From the NCBI GenBank assembly GCA_001899205.1, contig MKVL01000039.1, positions 175,616 through 238,652 on the forward strand: a stretch of DNA of 63,037 nucleotides, in the 5' to 3' direction. Both the position numbers and the translations under genes were made by a program. This DNA is from Mesorhizobium sp. 65-26 (lineage in GTDB: Bacteria; Pseudomonadota; Alphaproteobacteria; Rhizobiales; Rhizobiaceae). The notes under the pieces are model-generated. The model made no database searches, had not been told where the DNA came from, and worked only from the letters and a program-made list of their open reading frames with translations. Of this stretch, positions 16,732-23,761 are shown one piece after another. Positions within the stretch are counted from its first letter, which is position 1. The number at the start of each line of letters is the position of its first letter.

Positions 16732-18399
16732 TCAGTTGCAGGGGGTGATGGTGAAGCCCGCCCGATATTCGGCGAGGTGCTTCTCCCGGTCTGCCGGAGA
16801 CATGGCGCGCAGCGCGTTGAGCGGCGAACCGAGGGTGTTGCCGCGCACATCGTCGAGCGTCCACTGCTCGTCGGCGCCGAAGCGCAGGTGCGGCTGCGGG
16901 ATCAGCGTCTTGCCGTCGGAGCGGACGAAGTTGAGATCCTTGATCGCGTCGGCAAGGTCCCAGCCGTCATAGAGCGTCTCCCACTCGCGCTTGCCGCTGA
17001 AGCGGCCCATCGCGGGCGTCGGACGGCCCTGATACTCGTCGGCGAAGGCTTCGACGGCGGTCCAGCGGTCGAGTTCATGGGCGAAGGTGTGCAACTGCCC
17101 GTCGATCTCGTCGACCACCATGTCCTCGCGGATCAGGCAAGGCACCAGGCAGGACCAGCAGCGGTGCGGATAGACGTAGCCGACATCGCTGTTGAACAGC
17201 AGCACCTTCTCGCCCTTGTGGCTGAGCTTGGCGTACCATTTCCAGAAGTCGCCGAACTCGGCGTACCAGCCCGGGTACTTGTGCTCGAACCACTCGAAGT
17301 CCTTGTCGGTCTGGGCTTCGATGCGCCAGAAGTTGACCGGCCAGCCGACGGCGAAGAACTGGCCGACCTTGTGGACGTAGTTCTTCTTGGTGATGCGCTC
17401 CCAGGCGGCCTGGACGTCGTCGTGATGGATCTTGATGCCGTATTTCTCGAGCGGCAGCATGTAGGTGCGGTAGTAGTCCTCGTAGATCCAGCGGTGCCAC
17501 ATCTCCGCGTAGGACTCCTTGTTCTTGTCGCGGTTGGTGGTGCCGTATTCGATGAAGGTGCCGATCGCGGCGTCGACGATGGCGTGGTTCTGCCAGAAGG
17601 CGTAGCGCATATCGCGCTCGAGCAAGAGATGGTTCTCCGGCTCCTTCAGCGCGGCCATCAGCAGCGAGTGGCCGTTGCCGATGTGGCGGCTCTCGTCGGA
17701 CTGCACCGAGAGGAACACGGTCGGCAGCGCATAGTCACCGTTGCGCGCGGCTTCCGAGGGCATGGCGACGAAGAGCGTGTTGGTGAACGCCGTCTCGGCG
17801 ACGACAGTCAGGTACATGCAGGCGGCGGTCATGGTGTCGCCAGTGATGAAGCCTTCACCGAACTGGCGGCCGATCGTGGTCGCGTAGCATTTGCCGAAGG
17901 CTTCCTCGGTGATATCGAACCCCGCCGGGTCGATGTAGTTTTCCATGTACCACTTCTTCAGATTCATCTGGATGGTCGAGTGGCGGAACTCGTCGACCAT
18001 CTGCATGGTGAAGCCGGTCCTGAGGTCCTCGCCTGGTGCCAGCCGTGCCACCATCGCCATCGAACGTGCGGCGGAAATTTCCGGGAAGGGAATGATGGCG
18101 AGGAAGAGCTTCATCCACTCCACCCAGCGCGGCTCGACATTGCGGAACATGTCGCCGCGAAGGGCTGCGTCGAGCGCGCCGTAGACGCGATTGTCCTTTT
18201 CCTCCTGCATGGGGAAATAGGAGCGCAGCACCTGCTTCATCGGATCGCGCGGCGCCTTGGCGATCTTGTAGTCGGTCGGAAACGTCATCGCTTCCTGGAC
18301 ATAGGTCGGGTTCCAACCGAGGTCGGAAATCTTCTTGGTCGCCTCGCCCACGGAAATACCGCGCTGCGAGGTAATCTTGTTAAGTGTCAACGACGACAT
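16732..18399 (-). CDS. prmA: Di-iron monooxygenase hydroxylase large (alpha) subunit
   Basis: A 555-residue catalytic subunit of a soluble di-iron monooxygenase that inserts one oxygen atom into a hydrocarbon, ketone or phenol. The two E-x-x-H motifs are DEFRH (E137, H140) and DESRH (E236, H239), with single glutamates E107 and E202. The spacings 107-137-140-202-236-239 equal those of the methane monooxygenase ligands 114-144-147-209-243-246 exactly, and T206 matches its conserved active-site threonine. The overall sequence is very close to mycobacterial MimA/PrmA as I recall it (EEKDNRVYGA, YIDPAGFD, EYGTTNRDK). The ATG at 18399 has GGAGG nine bases upstream. First gene of the operon. Confidence 0.96.
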   Translation of the reverse strand: MSSLTLNKITSQRGISVGEATKKISDLGWNPTYVQEAMTFPTDYKIAKAPRDPMKQVLRSYFPMQEEKDNRVYGALDAALRGDMFRNVEPRWVEWMKLFLAIIPFPEISAARSMAMVARLAPGEDLRTGFTMQMVDEFRHSTIQMNLKKWYMENYIDPAGFDITEEAFGKCYATTIGRQFGEGFITGDTMTAACMYLTVVAETAFTNTLFVAMPSEAARNGDYALPTVFLSVQSDESRHIGNGHSLLMAALKEPENHLLLERDMRYAFWQNHAIVDAAIGTFIEYGTTNRDKNKESYAEMWHRWIYEDYYRTYMLPLEKYGIKIHHDDVQAAWERITKKNYVHKVGQFFAVGWPVNFWRIEAQTDKDFEWFEHKYPGWYAEFGDFWKWYAKLSHKGEKVLLFNSDVGYVYPHRCWSCLVPCLIREDMVVDEIDGQLHTFAHELDRWTAVEAFADEYQGRPTPAMGRFSGKREWETLYDGWDLADAIKDLNFVRSDGKTLIPQPHLRFGADEQWTLDDVRGNTLGSPLNALRAMSPADREKHLAEYRAGFTITPCN

Positions 18400-18699
18400 C
18401 GTCATAAGCCTCCACCAGGTTGAGCCATGGATCCCTCGATCCAGGGCATGAGACGGCACACAACGCCGCCAGTGAGTTTGCGAACGGCATGACAAAGGGT
18501 TGCGCGGTCAGGCGCGACACAGGGTCCGGCCTTTCAAGTGGATCGCGGCAAAGGTTCTCGAGGTGGGCTGCGGGCGCTGCGACACACCAGTCGCATCTGC
18601 GATGGGCGTATCGAAGCGCATATGTTGCGGCTTCCTCCGGTCCTTCGTTCTTTTGGCACCGCGTCAGAACGCGATGGGCTTCTTATGCCAATAGACAAA

Positions 18700-18714
18700 G
18701 CAAGCCCCGTGCCA
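18700..18714 (-). promoter_or_regulatory. Sigma-54 (-24/-12) promoter of the monooxygenase operon
   Basis: Minus-strand sequence TGGCACGGGGCTTGC, preceded by C and followed by T, is a full match to YTGGCACG-N4-TTGCW. The invariant GG is at 18712-18713 and GC at 18700-18701. The expected start point is near 18688, giving a 289-nt leader before the prmA ATG. A sigma-54 activator with an intact GAFTGA loop is encoded at the other end of the operon. Confidence 0.88.
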
Positions 18715-18767
18715 GTTTGAATTTTGGGCTGACGTGCACCCTTTGGGCGGATGTTCACACCCGGTTA

Positions 18768-18845
18768 GCCCGAGAATTCCGGGCGACTGTAACGATATTT
18801 TACATTTGTATATTACACATGTAATATTTGCACGTCTTTTGTGCA
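18768..18845. promoter_or_regulatory. Four phased inverted repeats, candidate activator-binding (UAS) sites
   Basis: Four inverted repeats: GCCCG-N7-CGGGC (18768-18784), TGTAA-N7-TTACA (18788-18804), ATATTACACATGTAATAT (18810-18827, 8-bp arms) and TGCAC-N7-GTGCA (18829-18845). Their centres are about 20, 22.5 and 18.5 bp apart, roughly two helical turns. They lie about 80-157 bp upstream of the predicted sigma-54 start point, the normal place for enhancer sites. The half-sites are not identical, so some may be fortuitous. Confidence 0.55.
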
Positions 18846-18963
18846 TCGCAATATACAGTTAGCATCCGCGATATAAATAAAATAATCGGCATCTATTCAT
18901 TTCAGTATCTTCATACATTATTTGATGCCTGATCTCGGATGGGAGGCAGAGCCGGGAAAGACG

Positions 18964-19422
18964 ATGCCGAGCGATAATGACAATCCAGGCCTTCCCAGGG
19001 CCAATCAGCCGGACGACGTGACCGCCGAGCTCGTCAGGCTGATGCCGCGCGACCTCGTTTTCGTCATGCGTTTCATGGGGGAGAGCCAGCACCGTCTGCA
19101 AAGTCATTTCCAGGATTTCATCCGGGCCGAGCTTGCCGCCGGCGGTATCACCGCCGAGACGCATCCGTTGATCCATCTGTTCATCGAGAGCCACGCAATC
19201 CTGTTGCGCGACTTCGTGTTTTCCGGCGTTTCGCTGTCACGGCAGTTTCGCATCGCCGAAATCGAGCATCTTACCGGCGACAGCACGTCCATGATCCGCG
19301 TCGACATCTGGGACCAGTTGAAGAGCCATATCGAGACCGCGGAAAAGCAGTTCCGGACACAGGTTGATGGGCTCCCGGGGTTGCTGTCCGCGTTCGAAAA
19401 GCCAACTGAGAACAAGAGATGA
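18964..19422 (+). CDS. Uncharacterised helical protein, first gene of four-gene cluster
   Basis: A 152-residue protein that I do not recognise. After a polar, disordered-looking N-terminus it is mostly helical with a conserved-looking core of alternating hydrophobic and charged residues (LVFVMRFMGESQHRLQSHF, HPLIHLFIESHAILLRDFVF). There is no signal peptide or transmembrane segment. ATG at 18964 was chosen because of a purine-rich GGGAAAG just upstream; an ATG at 18925 would add 13 residues but has no ribosome site. Its stop overlaps the next start in ATGA. It is transcribed divergently from the monooxygenase operon and shares its regulatory region. Confidence 0.68.
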   Translation: MPSDNDNPGLPRANQPDDVTAELVRLMPRDLVFVMRFMGESQHRLQSHFQDFIRAELAAGGITAETHPLIHLFIESHAILLRDFVFSGVSLSRQFRIAEIEHLTGDSTSMIRVDIWDQLKSHIETAEKQFRTQVDGLPGLLSAFEKPTENKR

Positions 19423-19760
19423 CCGGCCGCATGGAACACGACGTCGGACTGGCCACGCTGGTCGCTCAACGATTGGCTCTCGTCGCCGAAATGTCGGCGC
19501 TCACCGCCGAACTACAGCGGCTCAATCAAAAGCTCTCCGGCATCCAGATCGAGGTGCTGCGCCTGCAACTCGAAATCGGGAGAAACGGCCGCAGCGCTGA
19601 ACTGGTGCGGGATTTGCATGACGCTGAAGAGAATGCCGAGGCCATCAGGCAGGCATGCACCGAAAGCGAGGATCGTATCGTGGCAATCGAGACAAAGGTC
19701 GCGGATGTCGACCGCGCGCTTGCCGAAGCAACGAGCGACAACAGGGGAGACAAGCCGTGA
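19419..19760 (+). CDS. Coiled-coil protein, second gene of four-gene cluster
   Basis: A 113-residue protein, almost entirely predicted coiled coil: heptad-spaced leucines and valines run from about residue 10 to 105 (LVAQRLALVAEMSALTAEL, KLSGIQIEVLRLQLEI), with one short break near RNGRSAE. No catalytic motif is present. It overlaps the preceding gene by four bases (ATGA) and the following gene by four (GTGA), so the three are translationally coupled and their products are likely made in fixed ratio. An adaptor or oligomerising partner for the neighbouring propeller is the simplest guess. Confidence 0.68.
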   Translation: MTGRMEHDVGLATLVAQRLALVAEMSALTAELQRLNQKLSGIQIEVLRLQLEIGRNGRSAELVRDLHDAEENAEAIRQACTESEDRIVAIETKVADVDRALAEATSDNRGDKP

Positions 19761-20884
19761 ACCAGCAAACGATGCAGAATTTGGCGTTGTTCGACCTGTT
19801 GGCGCGCTCTTGGCGCCGTCCGGCCGCGATTGCGGATGTGTGTTTCACCATTGACGGCTCCGCCGTCGCATTCACATCCGTGGATGGATCCGTCGCAATC
19901 AGCCAGGTCGCGGATCAGGAACCGCCGGAGTCAAGGATCAGGGTCAGCGGAGATCTTGGACAGACCACGATCCGGCCCCGCGAGAAGCCGCCGGCACCCT
20001 TGGTCGCCTCCACGTCGCTTGGGGACGGCGATGTCCCGATCGTCGCTTATCGCGGTTCCGGCTTCCTCGTCGGCACGAATGCCGGGGAAGTCATGCATCT
20101 GGCACCCGACGGCGCGATCGCGCCGACGCCGATCAAGATCGACGGACCGATCCTCGCTCTCGCCCATGGTGCCCTGAAAGGTATGACAGCCGTCAGCGAT
20201 GGGCATGACGTGTTCCTGTCGCGCACCAACAATGAAAGGTTGAGGCTGGAGCAGGCGGCATCTTCATCGACGCATGCAATCGCCTTCTCGCCGGACGCGA
20301 ACCGGCTCGCGCTCGATTGCGGCAGCGGGCTGTCGATCTGGGCGGTCGACGGCGGCCTGGAGCCGATATGCGAATTTTCCACTCCGTCACGCCCGGCTTC
20401 CATCCGCTGGAGCTACGACGGCTCGTGGCTGGCCTGCGGACTTGAGACAGGAGGCTTCGGCCTTGTGCGCCTGGCAGATGGCCGATCCGGCGTGGTCGGC
20501 GGCTTTCCCTCGCCTGTGCGCAATGTGTGCTGGAGCACACTGGACAATACGCTGTTTGCATCGGGTGCCTTCCGCATTGCAGGCTGGTCGATGACTGCCC
20601 CGCCATTTGACCATGCAGCTGCCGGCGCGCTGGAAACGGGTCGCCCGGCGGCTGTTCCTGTTGAAACAATGGCACCGCACCCGGTGAGAGACCTCATCGC
20701 CGCAGGCTACGCCAACGGCCGGATCACCCTCGCCCGGATCGGATCGCGTGACGAACTCGTCGTGAGATTTTCAGGCAGCGCGATCACGGCGCTGGCCTGG
20801 TCAGGCGATGGACAGCACCTGGCCGTGGGCATGGTGGATGGAACTGCCGCGATCGTCACCTTCCCGGCGATGCTTTTCAAATAG
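19757..20884 (+). CDS. WD40-like beta-propeller protein, third gene of four-gene cluster
   Basis: A 375-residue protein starting at GTG 19757 (ribosome site GGGGAGA) that overlaps the previous stop. Repeated blocks of about 40 residues have the WD40-like pattern of hydrophobic strands ending near W or small residues: AIAFSPDANRLALDCGSGLSIWAVDG, SIRWSYDGSWLACGLETGGFGLVRLADG, ALAWSGDGQHLAVGMVDGTAAIVTF. Six or seven blades would fit the length. There is no signal peptide, so it is cytoplasmic. Such propellers are scaffolds for protein complexes. The function is unknown; the coupling with a coiled-coil and a helical protein suggests a complex. Confidence 0.75.
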   Translation: MNQQTMQNLALFDLLARSWRRPAAIADVCFTIDGSAVAFTSVDGSVAISQVADQEPPESRIRVSGDLGQTTIRPREKPPAPLVASTSLGDGDVPIVAYRGSGFLVGTNAGEVMHLAPDGAIAPTPIKIDGPILALAHGALKGMTAVSDGHDVFLSRTNNERLRLEQAASSSTHAIAFSPDANRLALDCGSGLSIWAVDGGLEPICEFSTPSRPASIRWSYDGSWLACGLETGGFGLVRLADGRSGVVGGFPSPVRNVCWSTLDNTLFASGAFRIAGWSMTAPPFDHAAAGALETGRPAAVPVETMAPHPVRDLIAAGYANGRITLARIGSRDELVVRFSGSAITALAWSGDGQHLAVGMVDGTAAIVTFPAMLFK

Positions 20885-20915
20885 CCAGGACAAATCTCGA
20901 TAACAGGAGGATGGA

Positions 20916-21089
20916 ATGCAAACCGAGCTCACTGCAGAGGAAAAGAGCAAGGACGCCTTTTTCGAACGGCTTGCCGAGTTGTCGCAAGAGATGGTGGCCA
21001 GGCATGGCAAGGATTTCAGCATGGGAGCGCTGGTGCTGGCTGCACGGTGGATCGCCGAAAACCGGGCGGGTCCCCTGAAGACCAATTGA
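20916..21089 (+). CDS. Small 57-residue protein, fourth gene of four-gene cluster
   Basis: A short reading frame with a very strong ribosome site (AACAGGAGGATGGA) five bases before ATG 20916, 31 nt after the propeller gene. The protein is acidic then amphipathic: MQTELTAEEKSKDAFFERL, then AELSQEMVARHGKDF and a hydrophobic helix MGALVLAARWIAENR. An ATG at 20911 is out of frame. It is probably the last gene of the divergent cluster. It resembles no family I can name; it could be a small regulatory subunit. Confidence 0.65.
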   Translation: MQTELTAEEKSKDAFFERLAELSQEMVARHGKDFSMGALVLAARWIAENRAGPLKTN

Positions 21090-21299
21090 ATTGCCGAGGC
21101 GCTCTCGACCCGGCACGCCCTCAAGACACATGCTGGCGGCGCCGCTGGCATATTGTCAGGCCCGGCCGAGAGGTCTTGAGGGTCCGATTGATCACGAAAC
21201 CCCGCCAGAGATTCTTGCGACCTAATTCACAAAACCCAGGGGACTCGAGCCCAAGCATGGTGGCAGGATCAAAAACGAACGATTTTGATAGAAACATTC

Positions 21300-21375
21300 T
21301 GGTGGGCCCGGAGGGACTCGAACCCCCAACCAAGCGGTTATGAGCCGCCGGCTCTAACCATTGAGCTACAGGCCC
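21300..21375 (-). tRNA. tRNA-Ile(CAT), ileX type
   Basis: A 76-nt tRNA on the minus strand including an encoded 3' CCA (21300-21302). The acceptor stem GGGCCTG pairs with CGGGCCC, the discriminator is A, and the anticodon loop CTCATAA gives anticodon CAT. The body closely resembles E. coli ileX (TAGCTCA..GGTTAGAGC, GGCTCATAACCGC), so it is the lysidine-modified isoleucine tRNA reading AUA rather than a methionine tRNA. Confidence 0.92.
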
Positions 21376-21612
21376 CACGCGGCTGGATTAGTGTTTTTCC
21401 CACGCCGGCACAAGGGCTTATGGGCGCGCTGGCCAAGATCGCCCAAATCAGCCCATATTCGCGCCCTATGAGCAGCCCAGCGTCCCTTCTGGACGCCCGG
21501 ATTGCGCTCTGACAGTTTTGGAAAATCGCGACGCGCCGTGTCTGGACCGATTCCGGTTCCCGGCCCGAAGCGGAAGACGAGCAGCAGCCGGATCGCAGAC
21601 CAAGGAGATTTC

Positions 21613-22323
21613 ATGACCAGATACCTTTTGCCCCTGGCGCTCGCCGCCTCGGTAGCCTTCCCGGCAATGGCCGCGGCCGCCGACACCACGCCCACGCCCC
21701 GCATCATCGTGACCGGCGAAGGCCAGGCGACCACGCCGCCCGACCTCGCTCTGCTGTCGCTCGCTGTCATGCGCGAGGCCAAGACGGCGCGCGCCGCGCT
21801 CGATGCCAACAACGACGCCATGGCCGCCGTGATCGCGGCGATGAAGGCCGCCGGCATCAAGGATCGCGACCTGCAGACATCAGGCATCCAGATCAACCCG
21901 CGCTACAACTACACCAACAAGGCGGATGGCAGCCAGGAGGCGGAACTCGTCGCCTACCAGGTGACCAACACGCTGTCGGTGAGGGTGCGCGACCTCGACA
22001 AGACCGGCGAGATCATCGACAAGGCTGTCTCCCTCGGCGTCAACCAGGGCGGCGGCATCACCTTCACCAATGACGACCCGGCGGCCACGGTGACGGCGGC
22101 GCGCAAGAAGGCCGTCGCCGATGCCATCGCCAAGGCCAAGACATTGGCCGAAGCGGCCGGCGTCAACCTCGGCAAGGTGCTGGAAATCTCCGACCAGAGC
22201 TTCACCCCGCCACCGATGCCGATCAACGCCAAGGCCTTCGACGCCGCGCGCTCGGCGGTGCCGGTGCAGGCGGGCGAGAACGCCTATTCCGTACAGGTCA
22301 CGGTCACGTTCGAACTGAAGTGA
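21613..22323 (+). CDS. SIMPL-domain (DUF541) periplasmic protein
   Basis: A 236-residue exported protein with a signal peptide at residues 1-23 (MTRYLLPLALAASVAFPAMAAAA). The SIMPL/DUF541 domain follows, with its typical opening RIIVTGEGQATTPPDLALLSL and the later blocks DLQTSGIQINPRY and GVNLGKVLEISD. Members such as BP26/OMP28 are periplasmic and linked to stress tolerance; their biochemical role is unclear. The start follows AAGGAGATTTC. A strong terminator lies at 22399. Confidence 0.9.
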   Translation: MTRYLLPLALAASVAFPAMAAAADTTPTPRIIVTGEGQATTPPDLALLSLAVMREAKTARAALDANNDAMAAVIAAMKAAGIKDRDLQTSGIQINPRYNYTNKADGSQEAELVAYQVTNTLSVRVRDLDKTGEIIDKAVSLGVNQGGGITFTNDDPAATVTAARKKAVADAIAKAKTLAEAAGVNLGKVLEISDQSFTPPPMPINAKAFDAARSAVPVQAGENAYSVQVTVTFELK

Positions 22324-22398
22324 CCGGCGCCATTCCGGTACCCCTCGATCTCTTTTGATCGCGGGGCTACCGGGCATCTCTGCCGAAGCCACATAGAG

Positions 22399-22435
22399 AA
22401 AACCCCGGAAGATTGCTCTTCCGGGGTTTTCTTTT
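22399..22435 (+). terminator. Rho-independent terminator
   Basis: Thirteen-base stem AAAACCCCGGAAG / CTTCCGGGGTTTT with a 6-nt loop, then CTTTTT. It ends the SIMPL gene transcript. The run of A on the left side means it may also act on the minus strand for the gene ending at 22506. Confidence 0.92.
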
Positions 22436-22505
22436 TCATCACCACATCACTGGCTTTCGACGTCGGATCTGTACGAGAGCCGCGTCGCTCTTTCGGCCCC
22501 GTGCC

Positions 22506-22886
22506 TTAACGGCGAATGATCGGGCAGCCGCGCTCGTTGGCGAACACCACCACGACGCGGTCACCATACTGACGCCCGGCGACCTTGACCGTGTAGCGGT
22601 CCATGTCGACGATACGGGCGCGGCGGATGCCCATGCGGTCGGCCTTGTCCAGGGCACGTTCCGGCGAGCAGCGGCGCCAGTTGTCGCGGCGGTATTCGTC
22701 ACGGCGATCGTCACGGCGCCAGTCGCGGCGATCATAGTTGTTGTCGTCGACATAGACGCCCACGCGCGGATCCTGATTGTTGCCGAAACCAAGATAGATG
22801 TTGTCGGCGTGAGCGGCCGGCACGGCGGCAAGCGTGCTGAGGCCGATCATGGCCGAAAGCGTCGCCGTCTTGAGGGTGCTGAACAT
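22506..22886 (-). CDS. Small secreted Arg/Asp-rich hypothetical protein
   Basis: A 126-residue exported protein. The signal peptide covers about residues 1-28 (MFSTLKTATLSAMIGLSTLAAVPAAHA). The mature part has a highly charged low-complexity stretch (DDNNYDRRDWRRDDRRDEYRRDNWRR), followed by a domain of about 50 residues with two cysteines (RRCSPERALDKADRMGI and ANERGCPIIRR) that may form a disulfide. Proteins of this pattern are common in rhizobia and have no assigned function. The start at 22886 has an AAGGAGAG ribosome site. Confidence 0.8.
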   Translation of the reverse strand: MFSTLKTATLSAMIGLSTLAAVPAAHADNIYLGFGNNQDPRVGVYVDDNNYDRRDWRRDDRRDEYRRDNWRRCSPERALDKADRMGIRRARIVDMDRYTVKVAGRQYGDRVVVVFANERGCPIIRR

Positions 22887-23115
22887 GTCTACTCTCCTTA
22901 TTAAGGGCTCGTGCCCTGTCGTGAAACCGATGTGGCGATAATGACCCCTTCCGCCTGAACTGTTTGCGAACCTTTCGTTCATTTTCGGTTCATATGGATC
23001 CGCCCCTTCACAATGCCTGGCCAAACGCTTCAGACCCAGGCCGGTTCCAGGGGCGAAGGCCGGCGCTTCGGCTATCGCGGGCGCGGAGGCGAGGGGGCGG
23101 CGCTTCGATGCGAGC

Positions 23116-23562
23116 CTACGGCTCGTCGTTCAGCATATGGTCGAAATAGTCTTCCGGATCCGCCATGTCGGTCTCGCTGGCGCTGACACGGCCGCGCATT
23201 GAAATGCCAGCCTCGTGCACGGTTTCAGCACTTCCCGAAACCAGCCTGTGCCACCAGTAGAGGTCCCGTCCCTCGGCCACCAGCCGGTAAGCACAGGTGT
23301 TGGGCAGCCAGCTTATGGTGCGGACATTGCTGGGGGTGAGGCCGACGCAATCCGGCACCCGCGCCAGCCGATTGGCGTAGTCGGAGCATCGGCAGGTGGC
23401 GGCATCGAACAGCCGGCAGCCGACGCTCGTCCAGTAGATCTCACCGGTATCCTCGTCCTCTAGCTTCGACAGGCAGCATTTGCCGCAGCCGTCGCACAGC
23501 GATTCCCACTCCTGCGGGCTCATCGCTTCCAGCGTCTTCGTCTTCCAGAATGGCTTTTCCAT
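23116..23562 (-). CDS. YcgN family cysteine-cluster protein
   Basis: A 148-residue protein of the UPF0260/YcgN family. The diagnostic cysteine-rich block [28 protein letters not shown] is followed by CRCSDY, DCVGLTP and TCAYRL, giving about nine conserved cysteines likely to bind a metal or an iron-sulfur cluster. The WESLCDGCG and [11 protein letters not shown] segments match E. coli YcgN closely. The start at ATG 23562 gives the usual family length; upstream ATGs at 23598 and 23595 lack a ribosome site. Function unknown. Confidence 0.87.
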   Translation of the reverse strand: MEKPFWKTKTLEAMSPQEWESLCDGCGKCCLSKLEDEDTGEIYWTSVGCRLFDAATCRCSDYANRLARVPDCVGLTPSNVRTISWLPNTCAYRLVAEGRDLYWWHRLVSGSAETVHEAGISMRGRVSASETDMADPEDYFDHMLNDEP

Positions 23563-23761
23563 CGTCCGGGGTCTGGCCTTGGTTTGTGGCAACATCAAGC
23601 TTCGCTACCGCCTGAAATGAAGCCCAGACCACACGAATAACACGAAGTCGCCTTCAAAACGCCAGCCATCCACCCTTGGTTGCTGCGGCCACTGCCCGAT
23701 TGGAACCAATATGGTTACTATCGGTTTCGGCAAGGATGGGACGCCACAAGGAGAGTTTTCA

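Larger units (their letters stand above)
18400..18963. other. Divergent regulatory region of the monooxygenase operon and the unknown four-gene cluster
   Basis: 564 nt without a convincing gene. It contains a predicted 289-nt leader for prmA (18400-18688), the sigma-54 promoter at 18700-18714, a series of inverted repeats at 18768-18845, and a markedly AT-rich stretch (about 18790-18925) leading to the divergent gene at 18964. Confidence 0.75.

Noticed and set aside
18400-18758. Upstream extension of prmA and small frames in its leader
   Set aside because: The extension lacks a ribosome site while ATG 18399 has GGAGG at ideal distance and gives the family N-terminus; the small frames have no supported start.
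21285-21512. Short plus-strand frame over the tRNA (WARRDSNPQPSGYEPP type)
   Set aside because: A well-known false protein produced by reading across a tRNA gene.
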